This document shows positions 1 through 6,800 of a stretch of 7,650 nucleotides of DNA, one piece after another. Source of the DNA: Candidatus Sumerlaeota bacterium. GTDB taxonomy: Bacteria; Sumerlaeota; Sumerlaeia; JADFCT01. Numbering within the stretch: position 1 is the first letter of the stretch; every line of letters starts with the position of its first letter. Both the position numbers and the translations under genes were made by a program. The stretch is taken from contig JAPLSP010000667.1 of the NCBI GenBank assembly GCA_026398575.1, positions 1 through 7,650 of the forward strand, read 5' to 3'. The notes under the pieces were generated by a model. It saw only the letters and a program-made list of their open reading frames with translations. It did no database searches and was not told where the DNA came from.

Positions 1-142
1 TATACAAGAAGATGAAAGATTAGGAATATCCGCACTAAGGGCTTGTTCCCACGCCTGAAAAACGGCAAAAATGATGTCTGCGCGAAGCTAACCGCTCTGA
101 GTCATAAACTCAGTGACATAGATTTGCCAAGGGATGAAAGCA
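1..142. other. Leader region upstream of the membrane-protein gene
   Basis: No gene is supported here. An open frame runs through part of it from a TTG at 43, but it continues straight into the palindromic repeat and has no recognisable protein character, so I treat it as chance. A small hairpin with 6-bp arms (CTGAGT at 97-102, ACTCAG at 108-113, five-base loop) is visible; it has no T-run after it and is not a convincing terminator. I could not find a well-spaced -35/-10 pair. The last bases (129-133, AAGGG) form the probable ribosome binding site of the next gene. Confidence 0.5.
129..133 (+). promoter_or_regulatory. Shine-Dalgarno-like AAGGG deciding the start at 143
   Basis: AAGGG ends nine bases before the ATG at 143, a normal spacing, whereas the ATG at 134 directly abuts it and would be too close. 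The same arrangement (AAGGG, nine bases, ATG) is seen before the large exported protein gene on the other strand, which supports the choice. This is inferred from spacing only. Confidence 0.45.
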
Positions 143-2419
143 ATGCGCTCAGAAGCAGCGCCAGCTTTTGGAGAAGCAGCGCCAGCTTTTGGAGTAAGGT
201 GGCTCGCCGCCTTTTTTTTAGCGCCAAGGCCATTGAAACGCCAAAAAGAAGGCGGCGAGCCACCTTACTCCAAAAGCTGGCGCTGCTCCTATCCGCATGA
301 ATCTTCCTCGTCTGTCAAGAGCGCTGCCAAAGAAGCGAGTGTTGGCGCCGCGTATGTTTTCATTGCGGCGCTGGTGACGTGGCCGCTGGCCGCGAATATG
401 GGCGGCTTGCTGCCGGGCCAGACCTATTGGCTCGGGCAGCTGCCTGAAGGCGACGTGACCTGCTTTTTATGGGCTTTCTGGTGGTTTCGCCAGGCCCTCT
501 TCAATCCGTCCGTCCCGATGGATTTTTTCAATACGCCGCTGTTGGCGCATCCGGGCGGATTGTCGCTCGTGACTACGCCCATTACGCCCTTCTATGCGCT
601 CGTGAGCGTGCCGCTTCAGTCTTTTTTGTCGCTGACCGCAATCTATAATGTATTTGTAATCTTCTCTCTCGCGGCCACGGCTTACTTCACTTATCTGTTT
701 GCCAGGGCTGTGGGCAGTGGACGGAGTGGACACAGTGGACCGGGTGGACCCAGTGGACCCAGTGGACTGAGCCCTGACCCCAGACCCCTGACCCCTGACC
801 CCTGCCCCTCACGTGCTATCGCGTTTCTCTGCGGCTGTCTTTTCGGATACACTTTATATCACACCGGCCATTGGGGGCATTTGAATCTCCTCTGCACGCA
901 GTGGATTCCGATGACGCTGTGGGCGGTTTGGCGGGGACTCGAGACGCGGCGGGCGCGTTGGGCGGCGCTGGCGGCCTTGGGCATGGCTTTGGAGGCGTAT
1001 TCCGAGTGGTATCTGGCGGTCTTTTTGCTTTTCCTGCTTTGCGCTGTGGGAACGTGGCGGTGCGTACGGGCGCTGAGCGGACAGCCGGCGGTGGAAGCGC
1101 GCCGGATACGCTATTGGCTATTGGCGCTGGGAGCGCTATCATTTCTCGCAATGAATATCTGGTTGTATTGTTCCTTGATCTTGTGGCTGCTTGTGTTGCT
1201 GCATGGCGCGTTCATGCTGGCGCTGTTGATACGGCGGCATCCGGCGCGGCGCGCCCATGCGCGCAATCTGGCGGTCTTCTGCATCCTGACCGGAGCGCTA
1301 ATCGCCCCGCTGTTCCTGCGGCTGTGGCTCGAGACGCGGCGCGAGCGGACCGTTGAGGACGTTACGCTGGCGGCGACGGTCAAGCTTTCAGCCGAACCCG
1401 CCAGCTATGCGCTGCCTCAAGCTGCGATACAATGGATTGACGCCCGAATCACCCATCGCGCCTTTCCGCAGTTGGGCGCCGCCATAGGGACGGAGTATCA
1501 GGTTTTCCCGGGCTACGTGGTTTGGGGCTTGTGTTTTTTTGTTGTCTGGCGGCTTGGACGGCGGGCGCGGCAAAAGGCATGGCTTGTGATCGCAGGCGTC
1601 TTTGCCGTGCTCTCCTGGGGACCGGGTCTGAAAGTGTTTGGGTTACTGGTTCCCGTTTCCCAGAGATTCGATACGCTCATTTTGCCCGGCATTGCGCTGA
1701 ATCTGACGCCGTTTTTTTCCGGATTGCGGGTTTTTGCTCGCTTCGGAATCATCGTCCAGTTTGCGCTCATAGCCTGGCTGGCGGCAAATCTGGGATTGGC
1801 GATCCAAGATTTTTTATATCGGTCCCATAATTCCCATAAATCCCATAACTCCCATAAATCGCCGGTTTTCCTTTCTCCTGCCCGCGGCGTGTTTCTTTCA
1901 TGGGCGCTGGCGCTTTGTATTGCGGGCGCGGCGCTGCTGGAGCGCTTTCATGCGCCGCAGCCGATGGGGCCGGTTCGCCAGCCCGTAGGATTTTCGGAAT
2001 TGCGCAGGATGCTTCCTTCGGATGCGGCGATCCTGGGCCTGCCGGTTGACATGGCGGGAACCATGATGTACTGCCAGACGTTTCACGGCCTGCGGCTGAC
2101 GAATTATTTCGGCGCGCGCATCCCCAAAGCCACGCGGCAGCGCTTCGAGGGAAGTCTTTTATATAATATTATGAACCGCTTTCCTTCCAAAGCGGGCGAA
2201 CGCGCTATGAAAAGCGGGGCTTCTTCCATTGGCTGGACCCCGAAAGTCGTCCAAGGCGTCCAGGCCGATCTATCCCGTCTTGGCGTCAACGCGATTGTCA
2301 TTCATCGCGCGCTGATGTCGTATGGGATGGAGGGGCAACTCAAGAGCGTTCTGACGGAATCTCTCGACTGGCGCCAGACGCATCAGACGCAGGATTTCAC
2401 CGTGTATGAAAAACCTTGA
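143..2419 (+). CDS. Polytopic membrane protein, GT-C glycosyltransferase-like
   Basis: Residues are counted from the ATG at 143 (758 residues); an ATG at 134 is possible but lacks spacing for its AAGGG. There are roughly ten to twelve hydrophobic segments from about residue 66 to 600, then a soluble C-terminal domain (about 601-758). The pattern is that of large GT-C-like or YfhO-like membrane proteins: a first helix ending TWPLAANMGG, an acidic EGD (102-104) in the first loop followed by aromatic-rich FLWAFWWF, a helix pair, a GHLNLL segment near 245, a SEWYLAVF segment near 287, an FSGLRVFARFG segment near 525, and a tail containing LPVDMAG and MMYCQTFHG. In such families the first-loop acidic residues bind the lipid-linked sugar donor; here that is inference. 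Residues 3-50 are encoded by a palindromic repeat, and residues 192-224 and 561-572 by simple tandem repeats, all outside predicted helices. The frame is otherwise intact. The gene is convergent with the kinase gene, three bases away. The membrane-protein call is strong; the enzymatic role is uncertain. Confidence 0.85.
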   Translation: MRSEAAPAFGEAAPAFGVRWLAAFFLAPRPLKRQKEGGEPPYSKSWRCSYPHESSSSVKSAAKEASVGAAYVFIAALVTWPLAANMGGLLPGQTYWLGQLPEGDVTCFLWAFWWFRQALFNPSVPMDFFNTPLLAHPGGLSLVTTPITPFYALVSVPLQSFLSLTAIYNVFVIFSLAATAYFTYLFARAVGSGRSGHSGPGGPSGPSGLSPDPRPLTPDPCPSRAIAFLCGCLFGYTLYHTGHWGHLNLLCTQWIPMTLWAVWRGLETRRARWAALAALGMALEAYSEWYLAVFLLFLLCAVGTWRCVRALSGQPAVEARRIRYWLLALGALSFLAMNIWLYCSLILWLLVLLHGAFMLALLIRRHPARRAHARNLAVFCILTGALIAPLFLRLWLETRRERTVEDVTLAATVKLSAEPASYALPQAAIQWIDARITHRAFPQLGAAIGTEYQVFPGYVVWGLCFFVVWRLGRRARQKAWLVIAGVFAVLSWGPGLKVFGLLVPVSQRFDTLILPGIALNLTPFFSGLRVFARFGIIVQFALIAWLAANLGLAIQDFLYRSHNSHKSHNSHKSPVFLSPARGVFLSWALALCIAGAALLERFHAPQPMGPVRQPVGFSELRRMLPSDAAILGLPVDMAGTMMYCQTFHGLRLTNYFGARIPKATRQRFEGSLLYNIMNRFPSKAGERAMKSGASSIGWTPKVVQGVQADLSRLGVNAIVIHRALMSYGMEGQLKSVLTESLDWRQTHQTQDFTVYEKP
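152..193 (+). repeat. 21-bp perfect tandem duplication (EAAPAFG twice)
   Basis: Two identical 21-base units lie head to tail at 152-172 and 173-193. Each encodes EAAPAFG in the frame of the membrane-protein gene. The second copy also supplies the outer part of the left arm of the adjacent inverted repeat, so the duplication looks like a partial copy of the arm end, from slippage or a second nested insertion. Confidence 0.9.
175..287. repeat. Large inverted repeat, 39-bp perfect arms (MITE/REP-like)
   Basis: The left arm at 175-213 and right arm at 249-287 are exact reverse complements over 39 bases. The loop (214-248) starts with a T-run and ends with an A-rich stretch, so pairing extends imperfectly inward. 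The arms contain GGTGGCTCGCCGCC and CCAGCTTTTGG. No transposase is present, so this resembles a short non-autonomous palindromic element (REP, BIME or MITE type). The family name is unknown to me. It lies wholly inside the open reading frame of the membrane-protein gene and is translated as about 38 residues rich in Arg, Lys and aromatic residues, unlike the rest of the protein. It could form a stable RNA hairpin just after the proposed start codon. Confidence 0.85.
715..768 (+). repeat. Six 9-bp tandem units (CAGTGGACC-type) in frame
   Basis: Six consecutive 9-base units at 715-768 follow the consensus CAGTGGACC, with substitutions mainly at the first two and last positions. Because nine is a multiple of three they preserve the reading frame and encode a Gly/Ser/Pro-rich stretch (SGP, SGH and GGP triplets) between two hydrophobic segments of the membrane protein. 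The composition marks it as an unstructured loop insertion. Confidence 0.9.
773..807 (+). repeat. Five 7-bp tandem units (CCTGACC-type)
   Basis: Five 7-base units at 773-807 follow the consensus CCTGACC, with one CCAGACC and one CCTGCCC. They follow the 9-bp array after a four-base junction and continue the same loop as a Pro/Asp-rich stretch (PDPRPLTPDPCPS). Seven is not a multiple of three, so successive units are read in different frames, and a change of one or two units would break the gene. Confidence 0.85.
1823..1858 (+). repeat. Four 9-bp tandem units (TCCCATAAN) in frame
   Basis: Four units of TCCCATAA plus one variable base run from 1823 to 1858, equivalently two 18-base units that differ at one position. 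They encode the alternating tripeptides SHN and SHK, twice each, at about residues 561-572 of the membrane protein, between the last two hydrophobic segments. The AT-rich composition contrasts with the GC-rich surroundings. Confidence 0.9.
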
Positions 2420-2422
2420 CGA

Positions 2423-3736
2423 TTATTTTTCCGGCTGAGAACGCGGTATCTCAAAGAGGAACTCGGCCCACTGTCCTTCCTCCGACTCGGCCCAGATGCG
2501 TCCGTTGTGCAGTTGGATAATGCGCCAGGATGTATAAAGACCGACGCCCGTGCCGGCGTGCTTCATCAATTCGGGAGTTTGAACGCGCGAGAAGCGCTGA
2601 AAGAGGCGGAACCGCTCCGTATCGGGAAAGCCGGGACCGCGGTTCCAGACCGCCACCTGCAGATAATCGTCCCTCCATTCCACCCGCACGCGGATCTCGC
2701 CTTTGTCTGTCCCGTATTTGGCCGCGTTGCCCAAAAGATTCACCAGTACAATCTTGAGAAGCTCCGGATCGCAGTCCACCAACACCGGCGCCTTGATCTG
2801 CGGAACCTCAAGGTGAATGCCTTTCTTCTCGATCATGCCGCGCACAAGATTGATCGCCGGTTCCAGCGCCTCGGTGAACAAGTTAGCATTCTGCTGGATA
2901 CTGGGCTTGAATCTGCCGCCTTCCAGCCTCGCCAGGTTGAGGTATCGGCGGATCAGTTCAAGCAGATATGAGGACTTGTCCACCATCTGCTGGATTTTTG
3001 AGCGCTGCTCCGGCTTCAGCGGTCCCAGGTAGTCCCCGAGCAGCGTTTCGGCGTCCATGATCAGCGAGGTCAGCGGGCTTTTCAGCTCATGGCTGACGAA
3101 GCCAAGCACTTCATTATAGGCGCGGTTGGCTTCTTCGAGTTGCTCGATGCGCCGGGCTTTTTCGACCGCCTGCCCCAGCCGCTCGGCCATGGCGCGGTTG
3201 ATCTTCACGAGATGGCCGTTATACGTGTTGGGCCGCAAACTGCTGCGGAAGAGAAAGCCGACGTTGCGGTTCTCGACGATCAGCGGGCAGGTCAGGCTCG
3301 AGCAGATGCCTTCGCGCAAGATCAGGCGCGTGGACTGGCTTTGCGGGCGCGAATGGAAGTAGAGCTCCAGATCGTTGATCACCCGCGTATGGCCGCTGTC
3401 GAGAACGGATTTCAGGGAGCTGTCGTTCAGAAACTCGGCGTAGCCTTTTTTCAGATACTGCGTATCATAGACGGCGCGGCTCCAGTTCGCCACGGCTACG
3501 GCCTGATCGCCTTCCTGGTCCACGAAGGCCAACCCCAGCCGGTCGCACGGGCAGATGTTGTGCGTCATCTCGAAGATGAAGTTGAGCATCTCGTCGAGCG
3601 TTTCGGCCGCCGCCACCTTCTGATTGACGGCGTCCAGGATGCCGTGTTCATAAACGGAAAACTCAGTCGGTCGGGCGCTGAGAACCGGCGGCGGATTCTG
3701 AACGTACTGCAAGACGCTGGATTCTTCGAAAGCCAT
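2423..3736 (-). CDS. Soluble GAF-domain sensor histidine kinase
   Basis: This is a cytoplasmic two-component sensor that autophosphorylates on His; its partner is not encoded here. Numbering is from the ATG at 3736 (437 residues); a TTG at 3751 would add five residues, and neither has a clear ribosome binding site. A GAF sensory domain spans about residues 30-190, with a CPCDRLGLAFVDQEGD segment near 62-77. A short coiled-coil linker (EKARRIEQLEEANRAYNEVLG) leads into the H box FVSHELKSPLTSL with His216, an N box LVNLLGNAAKYG (Asn333 and Asn337), a G1 box WNRGPGF, an F-type segment RLFQRF and a G2 box GTGVGL (395-400). All core elements are present, so it should be active. The G1 box has Asn where Asp is usual; N-x-G-x-G variants occur in working kinases. 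No transmembrane helix or signal peptide is visible, so it senses an internal ligand or state. It converges on the membrane-protein gene with a three-base gap. Confidence 0.93.
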   Translation of the reverse strand: MAFEESSVLQYVQNPPPVLSARPTEFSVYEHGILDAVNQKVAAAETLDEMLNFIFEMTHNICPCDRLGLAFVDQEGDQAVAVANWSRAVYDTQYLKKGYAEFLNDSSLKSVLDSGHTRVINDLELYFHSRPQSQSTRLILREGICSSLTCPLIVENRNVGFLFRSSLRPNTYNGHLVKINRAMAERLGQAVEKARRIEQLEEANRAYNEVLGFVSHELKSPLTSLIMDAETLLGDYLGPLKPEQRSKIQQMVDKSSYLLELIRRYLNLARLEGGRFKPSIQQNANLFTEALEPAINLVRGMIEKKGIHLEVPQIKAPVLVDCDPELLKIVLVNLLGNAAKYGTDKGEIRVRVEWRDDYLQVAVWNRGPGFPDTERFRLFQRFSRVQTPELMKHAGTGVGLYTSWRIIQLHNGRIWAESEEGQWAEFLFEIPRSQPEK

Positions 3737-3751
3737 AAGCGGGTCCGGCAA

Positions 3752-3881
3752 AAGCGAATCAAGGATGATAAATCAAACGGTCATGAATGAACGCCGGGTG
3801 AAGCGGAAAGCATGAATGACATCCGGCGTGTGAATCATCTTCACAAAGGACCGCGCGAACAAGAAAAATCAATGGGAATTT
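3752..3881. other. Intergenic gap between the exported-protein and kinase genes
   Basis: This gap lies after the exported-protein gene and before the kinase gene, both on the minus strand, so it should hold the kinase promoter and any terminator of the upstream gene. It contains the inverted and direct repeats at 3782-3829. No stem with a T-run typical of an intrinsic terminator and no convincing -35/-10 pair were found. On the minus strand GTTTGATTTAT (3778-3768) also occurs upstream of the exported-protein gene. Confidence 0.5.
3782..3829. promoter_or_regulatory. Hairpin with interleaved direct repeat
   Basis: Arms ACGCCGGGTG (3791-3800) and CATCCGGCGT (3820-3829) pair over ten positions with one G-T wobble and a 19-base loop. 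A 9-base direct repeat CATGAATGA occurs at 3782-3790 and 3811-3819, each copy next to an arm. On the minus strand the stem is not followed by a T-run, so a plain intrinsic terminator is unlikely. A binding site for a regulator of the kinase gene, or an RNA structure at the 3' end of the exported-protein transcript, are alternatives. Confidence 0.4.
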
Positions 3882-6800
3882 TCAGCGGGAAGGATCTATT
3901 GAGAGCGTGAAATAGTTCTCGGCGATATTCCGTTTGACGCAAATCTTGCTCAGCGATCCGCAAAAAATTGTTTCGCAAAATTCGTAATCCTGACCCAAAT
4001 GTGTTGCGTTTTCTCCTTCCAGCAGATGGGTGACCCATGAGCCATCCGGCCTTACCGGCGCATGGCCGCTAAAGGCGCCGGCGCGCGTAAAATGGATGCT
4101 CACTGCCCCGCCGGGGTAATAGCTTCGCTGTTTGCAGATGACTTTTCCTCTGGCGAGGTAACTCGGATGGACGGTAAGCGCGGTTTGGCTGGCCTGCCCT
4201 GCCTTGACTTCAACACTCGCGTCGGAGCCAAACATGGCTTGTTCCGAACTCCATATCACAGGCTGGCTCGGATCATTATTCGCAAGATATTGATCGCATG
4301 ACACGCAATATTCGTTCGCCGGCAGATCCCGCAGTTCGAATGCCCCATCCGCTCCGACCGCCTGGCTGGCATTGTGATAGGGCCAGCCCGACTTGCTCCG
4401 TATCATTACGCGTAATCGTTTCGGCAATGCGCCGCCCCCCTCCGCAACGACCTGTCCGCGGAGGATTCCCGTGGGTTGCGGCGATTGCTGCGCGCGCGCC
4501 GCTTGAAGGGTGACGGAAGTGATGGCGCCTGTCTTGGGCGTAAAATGGCCATAGGTCATTTCAGATCCCTTCGCTTTGACCTGGAAAACGACGTTGTCCT
4601 GATAGCGAAGCCGCCGCAACTGAAACCATCCGTCCACGTCCGTGACGGCGGTGATGGATGTAACGCGTGAGATCCAGGCCGCATGAGAATTGTCCTGACC
4701 GAATTCTTCAGACAGGATATGCCAGACTTCAATCGCGGCGCCGCGGACGGGTTTTCCCTTGGGGTTGAAGACCTGTCCGCGCAACGGAGGGCCTTCGGGA
4801 CGCATGACGGCTTTGACGCCGAAATCCTGTCCCAGCTGGAATCCTTGAAAGTGCGGAATATATCCTGGCGCCTCGCACCTCAATATGCCGAAATAGTTGG
4901 ATAGCTCGCGATCTGCCGGAGGCGTCCAGGTGAAAACAATATCGCCGTATTGTTTTGTCTCTCCGCGCAGTTTCCCGATCGGACATGCGCGAGCCGAGTC
5001 GTCGAAGATGGACATCTCCACTTTCGCGTTTCGAATCGGATTCTGTTTCTCATCTCCAACGAAGATGTAGTACTGCGGCGATGGCGGGCAGGGCTCCAGC
5101 GTCAGCTGCAACTGGAGTTTATTGCTGGGCAGACGAAAGGTCTTATTGACATAGCCTTTGGCTCTGACGCTCAACTCCACCGTCCCATCGCCCAACTGGT
5201 CAATCAGGAACTCTCCATTTTCGCCCGTTTGGAACTGGCAATAACTCAATTGCTCTCTGCGCGGCATTCTCCAGGACTGTACCAAGGCGCCCGCGATGGG
5301 ACTGTTGTCTTTTGAGCTCAGGATGCGGCCGGCCAGCGTGTGGGTATAAGGCGGAGTCAGATATTTCGGATAGATGCCGATCCGGAATACAGTCGGACTG
5401 GTGGCGCGGGACGGCTGTTTTGCTAAATCAAACCTGATTTCTTCCGGCTGGAGGTTGCGTTCGCGCCCGTTGTTCGGGAGGCTCAGACGCATGCAGTAGC
5501 TCCCTTTGGGATCCAGCGCCGGGAAGACGAATTTGCCCGCCGGATCGGAGGTGAACGTGGTTGAGAACCGTTCTTTCCATGTTTTCCCTCTGCAGACCGG
5601 ATAGCAAAGAAGCTGAAGATTCGGCACGGGATGATTGTTCTGGTCCATCATGACGCCTGCAAAATCCCGGAACTTTTCCGTCTCCACTTGTAGAAGCATA
5701 TCGCCGGTTCCCGGCTGCCATAGGGTATAAACTTCAATCATCCGGCGATTGCGCTCATCCCAAACCAAGGCGCAGATCAGATTTTCGCGGTCGCTGGCGA
5801 CGGCGGGCAGAGTGAAAAAACCCTGGGAGTCGCATCGGACGGCGGGACCTTCCAAATTGAGCGTGATCTCGGTGTTGGCGATCCCCTGGCCGTTGGCGCC
5901 GACGACGCGGCCTTTGAGCGGCGCCAGTGGCATGATCCTGATGGGAACGGCCAGATTCTCGATGTCTTTGGCAATGGGCGTCCTGAAACTGTAGAGCACA
6001 TTCTGATAGTTTTCAAGCCATCTCATATCCAGCGCCAGCGAACCATGCTCCTGTTTCACCCAGCGGATACAGCCATATTCTCCGTCGGGAACCTTGAAGC
6101 GGAATCTTCCCTGCGCGTCTGTGACGACGGAGCGCCAGTTGTTGTAGGAGGAGGTCATGATGCGCATGCCGGGCACGGGCTGCTGCGATGATATCTCCAC
6201 CAGAACGCCCGAGATGTTCCAGCCTGGACCGAGCTGAATGTCCCGAACCGCCCGTTGTCCCGGCTCCAGAAACAGGGAAACCACCTTCTCTATGCAATGC
6301 GAATTCGGACGCAAATCCATTGCAGTCAATTTGACGTTGTTGTCGCGACGAGTTGATGGGGGCGCGTTGTTTTTCACTTCATTGAATCCGCTGCACGGCG
6401 CATCCGTGAAAACATACCTTCCTTCCGCATCCGTGATGGTTCCGTAACTGAAAGAGTTTTGGTAAGACGAGTAAGTGAGGATGACATGGGCGTCCGCCGC
6501 AGGGGCACCGTCAGGCCATGTGACGCGGCCTTCCACGCGCGCCGAAGGATAGAGCGTGCGATTGTAAGGCCGGCGCGCATAAGCGGTGGCGTATCCTTCC
6601 TTTTCCATCCGATAAACGGCATCGCTTCCGTCCAGAGATTCGGGAACGCTGGTCTGTCCATCCGCGCCGGTGACCGCGGAAAAAAAGCCGGTATCCTTCC
6701 ATGTCTCGACGAGCTCCGTTGCGGGGCGCCAGGATTCGTTTGCATTGGGAAGCGTGTTCGCGATGAAGGAATGGGGCAGGACCTTCACGTCGGGAATCGG

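Noticed and set aside
41..49. GGCTTGTTC-type match between the window start and 7611-7619, as a possible flanking repeat
   Set aside because: The match is only about nine bases with no similarity around it, which is expected by chance.
97..113. CTGAGT/ACTCAG hairpin as a terminator of an upstream gene
   Set aside because: The stem is only six base pairs and no T-run follows on either strand.
43..300. 85-codon open frame on the plus strand
   Set aside because: It starts at a TTG without a binding site, runs through the palindromic repeat and ends just after it. Half of its residues come from the repeat, and the rest shows no recognisable domain.
715..807. CRISPR-like periodicity
   Set aside because: Units are 7-9 bases and contiguous with no unique spacers, so this is simple tandem repetition.
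871..1356. 161-codon open frame overlapping the membrane-protein gene
   Set aside because: It is an alternative frame of a coding region whose own frame gives clear transmembrane helices; its Gly/Ala-rich sequence is a codon-composition artefact.
3089..3790. 233-codon plus-strand open frame opposite the kinase gene
   Set aside because: It is antisense to well-defined GAF and kinase motifs in a GC-rich gene, where long antisense frames are expected, and its protein has no recognisable features.
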